Below are positions 43,101 to 54,200 of a stretch of 64,000 bases of DNA, piece after piece. Source of the stretch: Symbiodinium natans (lineage: Eukaryota; Sar; Dinophyceae; Suessiales; Symbiodiniaceae); contig CAJNDS010002842.1 in the NCBI GenBank assembly GCA_905221605.1, positions 165,001 to 229,000 of the forward strand, given 5' to 3'. Position numbers and translations under genes: made by a program. The notes below the pieces were generated by a model that saw only the letters and a list, made by a program, of their open reading frames with translations, was not told where the DNA came from and searched no databases. The stretch's first letter is position 1. Every line of letters begins with the position of its first letter.

Positions 43101-44838
43101 ATGGATACAGAGCCTTATTCATCAGTACAAGGACTACCTCATCCCTTTTCACTTACCCAGCAAAACAGTGATTGCAGGTACTTTTCCGTCCTTTCGATCT
43201 GTGCTTTACAACAATATCATTCTACAACAACAATGGGATTGGGACCATCCTCCTGTATGTCATTGTGAACAATGGAAGCAACAACATCCTCAATTGCGAG
43301 TTGTAGATGGACACGTTGCATCCCCGGCTCATCTTCTTGCAGTGTCACGCCGAATACAGAATATCCTGCAACATTCTGCTGATTCCCAGGTATACCCTAA
43401 ACGACAATTTTATATTGATCACACCTGGAAAGCCGTACAACAGTGGCTACGACATTATGGACTCTTCGATGTCACCAAAGACAATTGGGCTGCGCTTGTA
43501 CAGTCACAATGGAATGATCATTCGCTGGAGTCCCGGGACGCCCTCAAATTCAAGGATGTAACCTTTCTTCTTAAAATCCTAGATGGATTCTTCATTCATG
43601 GCCGAGATCATGCAGTTGCCCATGTTCATGTATTTTGTCCTCTTTTTGTGTGGCGAGTCTACAGAAAGACTTTTGGAGACCCTGAAGTATATGAACGACT
43701 CCCCCTTACGTATTCTCAAGCCTCTGTGTTCTTGAAGATGACCACGCGTAAGGCTCTCCTGACTAGATACAAATGGGGTTTCAGAGCCAGTGAACCTTCC
43801 ATACCGATTGCATATATCCTCCTCAAGCAGAAGAAGTCTTTTCAAGCTGCGAGGCCCATTATCAGCTACAAGTATTTCCTGTACGCGCGATTGTTCAAAG
43901 CTACTGCCATCGTTATCGATCTTCTAGTTCGTGACGTATGTCCTGACTCATTTGGATTGGACACCTTACCAGTCATGCTTCAGAAGCTTTCTGCATTCCT
44001 ACATCAAGCGCCAGAAGACTTCGAGGCATTGAGTTTTAATCAAGACTTGGTTGGGTTTTTCACGAGCATTCCCGTAGATCGGATTTTGCAGTCTATTGAT
44101 GCCATCATCAGTCGGTATTGTTATCGTCACGCATTACAATTGGCTGATGTTGTGTTCTCCGTGCTCCTCAAGGAGAAAGATGTAAACCTCCGAATCTGGA
44201 GAGGCAGACCGCGAAAAGCAGCCCAAAGACCTTATCTGATACATCTACAAGATGTCCGAGCTATTTGTCATCTCAGTTGCGAGTGCAGTGTGTTCTCCGT
44301 GATGCAGTGTATTTTTCGACAGCGCCGCGGAGCAACCATAGGAAACCAGATTTCCCCTATGCTGGCCAACGCTACAGTGTCATTGGAAGAACAGCGGTTT
44401 GTGGAACTACATAGAGCTGATCTTCAAAGAATCGGAGCTGATCTCTTTTGTACCCGTTATGTAGACAATCGTCTTGTCATTTTGGATGTCAAGCATGAAC
44501 ATCGAGCCTTCTTGAAGCAATTCCTGTCGAACGACTTTTATGCCCGTCCTGTTGAACTAGAACATGTACATTCCCAAGATGCCGAGCAAGAATTCCTGGG
44601 GTTTGATGTGATCCCCCAACAGTCCAAGATCCTCCTTCTTCTTCGAGATGAACCTTGGAAGATTCGACTTCACAATAGTGCCGGTAGTTCCTCCCAAAAA
44701 CTGGCATCGTATCACTCCAAAAGACACAGCATTCTCCGGCATGTACAGCCACCAGAAATGAGAGTTCAACAACTTGAACAGTTGGAGCAGTTGTTCTTGC
44801 AAGCAGGCTTCTCTAGAGCCTCGTTAGGAGACTCATGA
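43066..44838 (+). CDS. Penelope-like reverse transcriptase
   Basis: A 590-codon uninterrupted frame. A CHCEQW motif (65-70) could bind metal. Fingers: AARPIISYKYFLYARL (261-276). Motif A: DLVGFFTSIP (327-336) with the first catalytic Asp. Motif B: RGATIGNQISPMLANA (421-436). Motif C: TRYVDNRLVI (463-472), where the usual second Asp is Asn. LGFDVIP (511-517) fits the motif D/E region. The protein probably begins upstream in the GIY-YIG frame, so the Met at 43066 need not be a true start. It would copy element RNA at a nick made by the linked nuclease. There is no RNase H. The Asn in motif C may impair catalysis. Confidence 0.8.
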   Translation: MANPSRSPCLPTWIQSLIHQYKDYLIPFHLPSKTVIAGTFPSFRSVLYNNIILQQQWDWDHPPVCHCEQWKQQHPQLRVVDGHVASPAHLLAVSRRIQNILQHSADSQVYPKRQFYIDHTWKAVQQWLRHYGLFDVTKDNWAALVQSQWNDHSLESRDALKFKDVTFLLKILDGFFIHGRDHAVAHVHVFCPLFVWRVYRKTFGDPEVYERLPLTYSQASVFLKMTTRKALLTRYKWGFRASEPSIPIAYILLKQKKSFQAARPIISYKYFLYARLFKATAIVIDLLVRDVCPDSFGLDTLPVMLQKLSAFLHQAPEDFEALSFNQDLVGFFTSIPVDRILQSIDAIISRYCYRHALQLADVVFSVLLKEKDVNLRIWRGRPRKAAQRPYLIHLQDVRAICHLSCECSVFSVMQCIFRQRRGATIGNQISPMLANATVSLEEQRFVELHRADLQRIGADLFCTRYVDNRLVILDVKHEHRAFLKQFLSNDFYARPVELEHVHSQDAEQEFLGFDVIPQQSKILLLLRDEPWKIRLHNSAGSSSQKLASYHSKRHSILRHVQPPEMRVQQLEQLEQLFLQAGFSRASLGDS

Positions 44839-45301
44839 TGTTTCACCTCAGCAGATTTTGGCCATACAGAAAACTCTCAACGTTTCATGCCTGCCGTGTA
44901 GCATCGCAGTGGCGTATCTTATTGGTAGCGATATTGACACCATCGATCAAAGACTGAGTAAGCTGGAGCCTTGGTGCAGTGTGTTCGCTTTCTTAGTCGA
45001 CTAAAACGCTTTGAAGGGAGCGTTAGAAGTTGACCTTTAAATCTTACAGATAAGAACAGGACTGAATTCACCCTGAGCTTCCGGCTGAATTCACCCTGAG
45101 CTTTCTTCTGAGCTCACCTTGCGCTATCAGAACATGTCGTAAGATATCTACGTAGTATTGTTTGTCACATGAATTCAGCTTCGCTGCCTGGTTCATAGAG
45201 ATCTTCGATCTATGAACTTCTCAACCGCCCCGCCTCCCCCCCCCTTCCTTCTCCATCCTCAACATCAAAATAACAACACACAACCGGCTTCGACCGGGTA
45301 C
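44839..45301 (+). other. Retroelement 3' region with short tandem repeats
   Basis: Non-coding. CTGAATTCACCCTGAG is present at 45062-45077 and 45085-45100, with a degenerate third unit at 45108. A hairpin CCGGCTTCGACCGG lies at 45284-45297, just before the right terminal repeat; it differs from the pLTR hairpin by a compensating pair of changes that preserves the stem. Confidence 0.7.
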
Positions 45302-45584
45302 GTGTGTGTGGACCATCTGTATCTAAGATGTGAAGTTATGGCTGAACACTCATTGATCCTCCTGAAAGCTGTGCATTGATTCGTCGCACTGAAGTGATCT
45401 GATTTATCTGATTCCCCAAAAGAAAGCCGAGATGTTATGTCAAGCAGGGGGGTGCTGGAGAGATTTGCAGTCAGCACCCAATGAAGACGCTGCATATCTC
45501 TTGTGATACCATTGCAGACGTGCAATGGCGTACCTGCGAACTTCGAGGAATTTTCCCAACCAGCTTCGACTGGGTATGTGTGTG
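45302..45584 (+). repeat. Right terminal direct repeat (pLTR)
   Basis: Identical to 38285-38567. It is flanked on both sides by the AACC-R-GCTTCGAC-Y-GGGTA-Y-GTGTG motif (45282 and 45558), implying a tandem unit of 276 bp. GT-rich microsatellite follows. Confidence 0.95.
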
Positions 45585-45808
45585 TGTGTGTAAGCGTGTA
45601 AGCGTGTAACAGTAAGAGAGAGAGAGAGAGAGTGCGCGCGCGCACATGTGTGTGTGTGTGTGTTTGGAAGTGTGTAAGTGTGTAAGTGTGCAAGTGTGCA
45701 AGTGTGCAAGTGTGTGCCCCAAACCCCAAACCCCAAACCCCAAACCCCAAACCCCAAACCCCAACCCCAAACCCCTAAACCCTTTTCATTCTCCATTGTG
45801 CTTGGGGG

Positions 45809-45877
45809 ACAGCTGAGGCGATGAGGGAGAAGGTGGAGAAGTATGTGCTCAAGGCCACCAAGGCTCACGTCCGGCTT
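45809..45877 (+). other. Exon-like island
   Basis: The frame reads TAEAMREKVEKYVLKATKAH and then VRL. It has CCCCAAA/CCCTAAA on the left and TTTAGGG on the right. It could be an N-terminal exon of the channel gene downstream; unproven. Confidence 0.4.
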
Positions 45878-46102
45878 AGGGGTGTGGGCTTCATAGAGGG
45901 TTCATAGAGGGGTAGGGTTTAGGGTTTAGGTTTTAGGGTTTAGGGTCTAGGGTCTAGGGTTTAGGGATGTTTAGGGTTAGGGTTTAGGGTTTAGGGTTTA
46001 GGGTTTAGGGTTTAGGGTTTAGGGTTTAGGGTTTAGGGTTTAGGGTTTAGGGTTTAGGGTTTAGGGTTTAGGGTTTAGTTTTAGGGTTTAGGGTTAGAGG
46101 GT

Positions 46103-46170
46103 AGAGGGTTCATAGAGGGTTCATAGAGCGTTCATAGACGGTTCATAGAGGGTTCATAGAGGGTTCATAG
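46103..46170 (+). repeat. GGGTTCATAGA 11-bp array
   Basis: Six imperfect copies of GGGTTCATAGA; two more lie at 45896-45915 on the other side of a TTTAGGG array. A third repeat period (11 bp) derived from the same G-rich theme. Confidence 0.9.
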
Positions 46171-46238
46171 GGTTTAGGGGTTAGGGTTTGGGTTTAGGGG
46201 AGGGTTGAGGGCTCAGGCTGCAGCATTTTTTGTGTTTC

Positions 46239-46352
46239 TTGGTCGCCCAGTGGAACCATTTTTTCCCTTTTTGTGGGGTTCAAGATTCCCTTATACAGTA
46301 GCCAGCCCCAGAAAAGGTACCCTTATCATAATCTGGTTGCTGGGCGGCCAGG
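46239..46352. mobile_element. MITE-like, TTGGTCGCCCAG...CTGGGCGGCCAGG family
   Basis: Imperfect inverted ends TTGGTCGCCCAGTGGAACC and GGTTGCTGGGCGGCCAGG enclose 'ttcccttatacag' and 'aaaaggtacccttat'. Related copies at 52168-52265 and 60478-60545. Confidence 0.65.
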
Positions 46353-46818
46353 TGTATGGGGCGTATAGAGTTTGTAGTGTTTACAGGGCGCCGGGGGCTT
46401 ATAATGGATTGCAAAGGGCAAAGGCTTTATGTTTTTTTTTTAATAATAGTGTGTTCACAGGATTTCAAGGTTTGAGGGGTCAGTTTCTCCAAAGAGCTCT
46501 CCAAGCAAAGGGAAGACTCCGTAATTCATACTCCCTACCATGATGCTGATGTAGGGGATACTTCATGAGGGGTTTTGGAATGTAAGGACTATTCCTACCC
46601 CCTAACCCTAAACCCTAAACCCTAAACCCTCCTAGTCCCCTACACCTGGGGTGTCGGGTTTAGGGTTTAGGACCCTAAACCCTAAACTTTAAACCCTAAA
46701 CGCTAAACCCTAAACCCTAAACCCTAAACCTTAAACCTTAAACCCTAAACCCTAAACGTTTAGGGCACTTCTCGGCGGGCAGGCTCTCAGGCCCCAAGTC
46801 CTACCATCTGCATTCCAG

Positions 46819-46860
46819 CAGCTGAACGCCGAGACGAAGGAGGTCATGGAGAGGACCCTC
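46819..46860 (+). other. Exon-like island
   Basis: After CATTCCAG the frame reads QLNAETKEVMERTL, cut off by TTTAGGG. CCCTAAA is upstream. Possibly part of the channel N-terminus. Confidence 0.35.
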
Positions 46861-46899
46861 GGGTTTAGGGTTTAGGGTTTGGGGTTTGGGGTTTAGGGT

Positions 46900-48150
46900 T
46901 TAGGGCTTAGGGTCTAGGGCTTAAGTCGTAGGATTTCCAGAGTTGAGGAAGATTTTCGGCTTAGGGGTTTAAGGGGGGAAAGTTTGTGTCTCAGGGTTTT
47001 GGGTTCCAGGTTTGGGGCTAAGGGGGGCTGGGGCTGGGGGGTTCGGGCTTCGGTAGACGGAGGTAGGGCTAGGAGTCTGGCGGTGTGGTGTTTATAGGGT
47101 CTGGGGCTTAGGGTTTATAGGGTTTAGGGCATGCAGGTGCGGGCGAATGAGGGCGGCGGGTTGAGATTGAGGGGCTCGGGGGTGACGATGTCCGACACTT
47201 TAAAACTCTCAACCCTCATGAAGACTACAACAAGGAAGGGCACCCCTTTTTTGGCGTACGGGGAAGCACGACTGTACCCGCAGGTTGGGTGCGGCGCATT
47301 CCCATCCTAACTGGCTTGGCCTTCCGAGATGGTCGGGCTTCGGGGTTTCTTGGAGGTTTGGGGCTTGGGAAGTACGGCTTTTCGGGAGCTTCTATACAGC
47401 CCCCCCTTAGCCCCCCTTATGAATTGTACTCTTATAAGATTAAACATCAACAGCAAGGTTCTAAGGGAGTTTGGGCTGAAAGCCCTAAACTTTGTAGTTT
47501 TATTCTTAGTTGCCCTCTCCTCCACCCCCCTCCCCCACATACACCTAACGTTCTTCAAGGACCGCTGAGCACGTGGCGAACAAAGGGTATTTCAACGCGA
47601 TCATAGCGGCCGCTTCGTAGAATTCATGTCTTCCCGAATCTTAGTTCCTCGGTTCAGGGTTTATAAGGCAATTGTTCTTGTAAACGTCGATGAGTAGAGG
47701 AGGCAACCATTGGCCTTGTTTTTGGGCCGCCGTAAGCAAAACCTTCAGACCCTTTTGGCCCCAAGCCCTTGAACCTCTAAACCCTTAAACCACGGATGTA
47801 CTTGAAGGTACCGAAAACTGTCCAGAGCTTTGACACCCTCAACCCTAAACCCTAGTTAAACCCTAAACCCTAGACCCTAGACCCTAAACCCTTAACCCTT
47901 GTTTAGGGTTTAGGGCTTAGGCCTGGAACCCTTAGTTTCACGGGATGAAGACTCGCCGTACCCCTAAGGTTGTACCCCGAAAGGTTCCCCTTCAGATACT
48001 CCGAAGAAGGCCCATCGATTCCCCTAGGGATCCTTGAAAAGGGACCGCAAAACCCAAGGGTACAAATTTCAGGGTCCAAGGTATCCTACACCCTAAACTC
48101 TAAAGCCTGAACCCTGAACAAGGTAGAACCCCTAGATAGTTGTCGTTCTC
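46900..48150. other. Degenerate repeat and short open frames
   Basis: Scattered heptamers, a G-rich stretch at 47000-47170 and two overlapping 80-105 codon frames around 47289-47606 on both strands, none with a recognisable domain. No gene supported. Confidence 0.4.
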
Positions 48151-48152
48151 AG

Positions 48153-48230
48153 GTGGTGCTTTGTGTCAACACCGTGGTCATTGGTATCGAAACCGACTAT
48201 TCCCGCGGCAGAGCACTGGAGGAGCGGTGG
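48153..48230 (+). CDS. Channel exon: S1
   Basis: After TTCTCAG the frame reads VVLCVNTVVIGIETD and then YSRGRALEERW. The N-x-x-V-I-G-x-E-T-D ending is the usual S1 wording in dinoflagellate voltage-gated channels. Confidence 0.7.
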
Positions 48231-51200
48231 ACAACCCTAATCAGCAATGCCTAGGCCCTACTACCTCTAAAGCCCCAAAATATGTAGAATAATGGCGGCT
48301 GTAAGGGTTTTGGGCCATTTTTTACATACTTTGGGGGGTCCAGGTATACACCCTGAACCAAACCAGAACCCTAAACCCGAAACCCTAAACCCTAAACCCT
48401 AGACCTTTGTGAAAACCTTAAACCCGAAACCCTTATCCCTCAGCTTTGACGGGCTTAGGGTTCTGAGGCTATGCATCCCCACGCCCCACCCGGCAATGCT
48501 TTGGACTTAATGTAGGGTGGAGCCATTTTGGGCGGTACCTAAACCCTAAACCCTAAACCCTAAACCCTAAACCCTAAACCCTAAACCCTAAACCCAGGGG
48601 GTGAGCCTTAAACCTTGGGCTTTTGATGAATGTACACATATTTCAGACTCGTCTCCATGAATTGCCCACAAGCATCCTCGTCTTGTCGTCCCGCAGCAAA
48701 ACCCCAATCAACCCTGAACGCCAAACCCTGAACCCTGAACCCTAAACCGTACCCTAAACCCTAACCCTAAACCCTAACCCTAAACCCTAGACCCTAAACA
48801 CTGAACCCTAAACCCTAACCCAAAACCCTAAATGATCTTATGTTGAGGATGGGACGGCACTCTGCAGGTGCGGGTTCGCGATGGATCTCTTACGCACGTC
48901 GATCCGGGTGTAAGCCACGACTCTAGCCAAAAACCCTAAACCCGAAACCCCAAAAAGTGTGAGTTAATGGCCATGTGTATGGGTTTTTTTCGGCCTATGT
49001 TTGTTTACGTATTTTGGGAGTCCAGGTAAACCCGAAACCCCAAGCCCAGTTCCCTGACTTGTGAACTTGTTTTGAAAGTGGCAGCCCAGACATGCGCAAG
49101 GTTTCGCCTCACTCCTGAAGAACCCTGACCCCTGAAGCCTAGGCCCACAACCCCTAAACCCCCTAATCTCCTAAAAGCCTTAAACAACAAACCCGAAGTT
49201 CGAAGCCCTCAGCCCGAAACCCAACCCGTGCAGTTCCTGCTCCGAAGCAGAAAACTTGAAGGACCGCCTGCCCTTCTTCGTCCTAGAAACCTTGCGCTTC
49301 GGCATTCTTGCGATGCTGAGGGTTTTAGGGGCGTAGGGTTTAGGGTTCAGGGTTCAGGGTTTAGGGTTTAGGGTTTAGAGTTTAGGGTTTAGGGTTTAGG
49401 GTTTATGGTTTAGGGTTACGGTCTAGGGTTTAGGGCTTACAGGGTGCAGGAGACCTTCACGTCGTTTAGGGGAAAAACGCTCTGACCGCTTAGGGGCTCA
49501 GGGCGGGTGCAGGTGCTTAGAGTTGACCCGGATACAGGGAGGGGCCCCCTTACTATACTAACTGTATCTAACTGTAGTTAAGGGACTCATAACCTAAACC
49601 CTAAACCCTAAAAACCTTAAGGCCTTATAACCCAATTTAGGGCTCTGATAACTCTACTTATAACTAGGAATCCCCACCTTGCAGGAGTGTGGATGATGAG
49701 GGCTCAAGGGTTTCACCCTATGAATCTCAGATCTTTGTTTTTGAATATGGCCCTGGCTGTTTCCCACAATAGGAATGAAACCCTTTTATGCCCAAAATAG
49801 GAAAATATCGGGTGCCCCTATGTTCGGAAGCACTCATATAGTTTATGAGGTGAATGAACTGTTTCACAAGATCTGTGAGGGTGCCACGCGTGACTTCACG
49901 AGCTCAAAGGTAAACGTCAGGTACGAAATCTACCAAGTTGCCAGGGTTAGGGTTTAGGGTTGAGGGTTTGGGGTTTGGGGTTTGGGGTTTGGGGTTTAGG
50001 GTTTAGGGTTTAGGGTTTAGGGTTTGGGGTTTAGGGTTTAGGGTTTAGGGTTTAGGGTTTAGGTCCAGGTTTTTTCGGGTTGGGCCCGGTGCTTGACCTT
50101 TGTTCCTTCATGCCTGAGTTCCTGCAAGAAAGGCAGATACAGCGCATTAGAAGTTTGAAGGTTGTTTAACGCATGAAAAGCACACTACAGCTATGACGGA
50201 ACCGAACCTTAGCTTAAGAGGTGACATGACTGAAGGCTTCGCAAGGGCTTCCAAAAACTGACACCTGTCAAAAAACAAGAAGTTCTCATGCTGCAAAACA
50301 AGTTCATAGAAAACCCTAAACCCTAAACCCCAAGCCCTAAACCCTAAACCCTAAACCCCAAACCCCAAACCCCAAACCCTAAACCCTAAACCCTAGCCCT
50401 AAACCCCTAAACCCTAAACCTGACAGAAACGAAGCCCTACTTGAGGCGGACCCTTAAGGGCCCCATGGTGTCTAAATAGGGAATACCTTGGGCCTTACCA
50501 GGATGGCCTATTAGGGTTCAGGGTTCAGGGTTTAGGGTTTAGGGTTTAGGGCTTAGGGTTGTGTTCATTATAGGGATTATAGAGCCTTATAGCCCATCGT
50601 GGTAAAGTACTTGCTTGGCAGTATAACATGGTGAGGTGCGTGGACCCTTCGGGTTGCTTTTGTGTCGCCGCAACTTCCGCGGTTCCGCGTGTTTTTGTCC
50701 TGTGTGTCCATTAGGCAATGAACTTGTGGAATAGTAGCTGTGAGAAGAGAGAGAGAGGGGATGAATAACAAACACAGAGAAATTTAAAAAGAAATTTCAA
50801 GAAAGAAAGAAGGAAAGAGTAAAGACATGAGGTTGCAACAGCGGATAGAAATAGCGTCATGTAGCCTTATCTTCATGGGGTTAAACAAAAGCCATAACGA
50901 GTACCTCCAGCAGCAACTTGACGTCAAGCAGCCACCATCAATCAGCCTTCAGGCTGGTGCCACTTCTGAAATTTCGGGTTCAGTGCGTCCCGAATTTTTA
51001 GAAACCCAAGCCTACACTGGACACGTGTGGGAGTCTGAGAGAGCCAACAAAAAGAAGTTAAGGTAGGGTTTAGGGTCTATAGGGCATTCTGACCCGAAAC
51101 CCGAGCCTCTTAATAACTTCAAGCGTGTAGGGTTGGGTGTAGGGTTTAGGGTTTAGTTTTCAGGTTTAGGGATCTGGTTTGGGGTACCCTTTTATAAACC

Positions 51201-54200
51201 CGAAGCCTGCAGCCAAAAGGTTCACCGCCATCTTCATCGCTGAGGTGCTCGTGAGGCCAGGCTGGCCTTTGAAGCGAAGACTGGGGCTTAGGGTTTAGGG
51301 TTTAGGGCTCAAGGCTTATGGGGGGCTTTTACTATCGCTATTACTATTGTTACCAGTATTTCTATGAATATGACTATCACTATCACTATCACTAGTACTG
51401 TCACCATCAGTGTAGCTATTACTATTACTCTTACTATTACTATTACTGTTCCTATTACTATTGCCATTACTATTACGAGTATCATTACTATTACTATTAT
51501 CATTACTATTACTATTACTATTACTATTACTATTACTATGACTATTACTATGACTATTACTATGACTATGACTATTACTATTACTATTTCTCTTACTCTT
51601 ACTCTTACTTTTACTACTACTATTGCTATTACTGTTACTGTTGCTATTACTATTGCTATCACTATTCCTATTACTTTTCACTATTGCTATTACTATTATT
51701 ATGACTATGACTATTTCTATTACTATTACTATTTCTATTGCTATTACTACTGTTGTTTTTATTACTATTACTATTACTATTACTATTACTATTACTGTTA
51801 CGTTTGTTGCTTGTGTGTCCCCATAAGCCGCCCAAAAGGATGCACCATCTTGGCTGGGAGTATGCCATAGACCCCTGGCTCCTCGGATGGCACTGAGGTT
51901 CCGGGTTTAGGGTTTAGGGTTTAGGATTTAGGGTTTAGGGCTTAGGGCTAGGGTTAAGGGATTGGGGTGTAGGGTTTCGGGTTTTGGGTTTGGGGTTTCG
52001 GCAATCGCGTGCACCTGTCGATCTCCGAAGTTGCTTCGGACCAGAATGAAACCATCGTTCCCTAAACCCTAAACCCTACACCCTAAACCCTAAACCCTAA
52101 ACCCTAAACCCTAAGCCCTAAGCCCTAAACCCTAAACCCTAAACCGAACCCGGTAGTCCTTAAGAAGTCTTGGTGGCCCAGTGGTACCCTTTTTCCTTTT
52201 GTTGGGGGGTTCAGGGTCCCCCTTATACAGCAACCAACCAACCTCAAATGGGGTACCCTTATTGTAAACCCTAAACCTAAACCCTAAACCCTAAACCCTA
52301 AACCCTAAACCCTAAACCCAGTTACCAAGAAGATTTGGTCTGAAGCAAGAACTCAAGGCAGCCTACCCCGCGATGATACCTACGCAGATACAGGTCCGCT
52401 TTCAATCCCGCTCCCCGCCATCGCCTAAACCCTAAACCCTAAACCCTAAACCCTAAACCCTAAACCCTAAACCCTAAACCCTAAACCCTAAACCCTAAAC
52501 CCTAAACCCTAAACCCTAAACCCTAAACCCTAAACCCTAAAACCCTAAAACCCTAAACCCTAAACCCTAAACCCTGAACCCTCAACCCTAAACCCTAAAC
52601 CCTTAGCCCGACACGCCGATATCCCAAGCGCACTACCATTGCCAAGGAATATCTTTGACTACTCGCTGGTGGCCGGGCGCTCGAGGGGGAGGGGCCCGAG
52701 TGGTTGGACTTTAAAGTTTCATCCCAAGCCCCGACTCGATACGTCATCTTGTTGATTCGTACAGCGGTTTAGGGTTTACGGTTTAGGGTTTAGGGTGCAG
52801 GGTTTAGGGTATTGCTCCGAAGCATTCCAATCGAAGTATTCTTTGGGGGATCGTCTCAGACCGGACACAACAGGACAACGTGCCACACAGCCTGCAAGAC
52901 TAAACCCCAAACCCGAAGCCCCAACACCCAACACCCAAACCTTGAAACCCAACTCCTAAAAGCTTGAAACGGGAAGGTTGGCACTGAGCTTCGCAGTCCG
53001 AACCTTCGACGCCCGTGTTTACAGGGCCAAGCCCACGGAGACCTCTTTAAATGTCAGGTCTTTAGCTGGACTGACATGCTGGTCTCCGTCACGGAGGTCG
53101 AGTCTGGTGGTCTGCGACTAGCCGCTTGGTGACACGTGTAGGGCAGTTCCGGGGTGTGGTGCTTAGCCAAACCCGAAAACCCCAGACCCGAAATCCAACC
53201 AACATCAAAGCAACATCAGCTGCTGCACTGCTTAGATCGGAGCGACTTCAAGTTCAGGTCAACTATAAACCCTAAACCCTAAACCCCAATCCCTGAGCCT
53301 TCAACCTACACCTATCCCAATTCAAAACCCTAAAGGCCCAAAAGCCCTCAAACCCTGAAACCCTAGGCTCTAAACCCTAAAACCCTGAAAGCCCGAAAGC
53401 CCTCATACCCTAAAATGTAGACACTAAACCCTGAAACCCTCAACCCCAACTCTAAAAACCTAAGTCCGAACCCCTAAACCTATAACCTTAATCCCTTCCC
53501 CCTTGTATTAAACGTACCCCGAACTAGAAAAACATTTTCCGGAGCATCCTGCCGAAACCGACCACGCCTGTTAAACCCTATTCCGAATTTGGGGGGGGGG
53601 GGGTTCAGGGCCTCAAAAACCTTCAAGCCAATCTAAACCCTGTCCCAAAAGATTGCATGGATAAGAACATCCCCCTAATACTGAAAACGCATTTCGAGTT
53701 TTCATTGGGGGGAGGGGGGGGGGGAGAGGGGGGGGGGGGGGGGGCCGCCCGTTTAACAATAGGGGGAAGGGATTATAAACCTAAACCCTAAACCCTAAAC
53801 CCTAAACCCCCCGTTTAACAATAGGGGGAAGGGATTATAAACCTAAACCCTAAACCCTAAACCCTAAACCCCAAGGAACCCCGAAACTCCACAGTCGCCA
53901 AAAAGGGAAGCTCAGAGGCCGCGTCGCTGCGACTCTTTCGGCTCCTGCGGGTCGTGCGGAGCATTCGGGGCGTTAAGCTCCTCTCAGGCGGCCGGCCTTC
54001 ATTTGGAAGGGTTTAGGGTTTAGGGCTTATAAGCCCTAAACCCTATAGGGTTTAGGGTTTAGGGTTTAGGGTTTAGGGTTTAGGGTTTAGGGTTTAGGGT
54101 TTAGGGTTTAGGGTTTAGGGTTTAGGGTTTAGGGTTTAGGGTGGCGACCTGTTTCTCTCGTAGGGCATGAGGGAATGAGGTACCCTATACATCCCCTTAA

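Larger units (their letters stand above)
38285..45584 (+). mobile_element. Penelope-like retroelement, permuted GIY-YIG type
   Basis: A 7.3-kb unit is bounded by identical direct repeats and carries, in order, a hypothetical ORF (38937-40270), a Trp-rich ORF (40920-42077), a GIY-YIG endonuclease-like ORF (42120-about 43100) and a reverse transcriptase ORF (43066-44838). Endonuclease upstream of the reverse transcriptase, together with LTR-like terminal repeats, fits the permuted Chlamys-type branch of Penelope-like elements known from algae and protists. No integrase, RNase H, protease or capsid domain was seen. Several frames are broken, so this copy is probably inactive. The unit lacks heptamer repeats. 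Confidence 0.75.

Noticed and set aside
51309-51870. Long TITITI / NSNSNS open frames on both strands
   Set aside because: They are translations of the ACTATT microsatellite.
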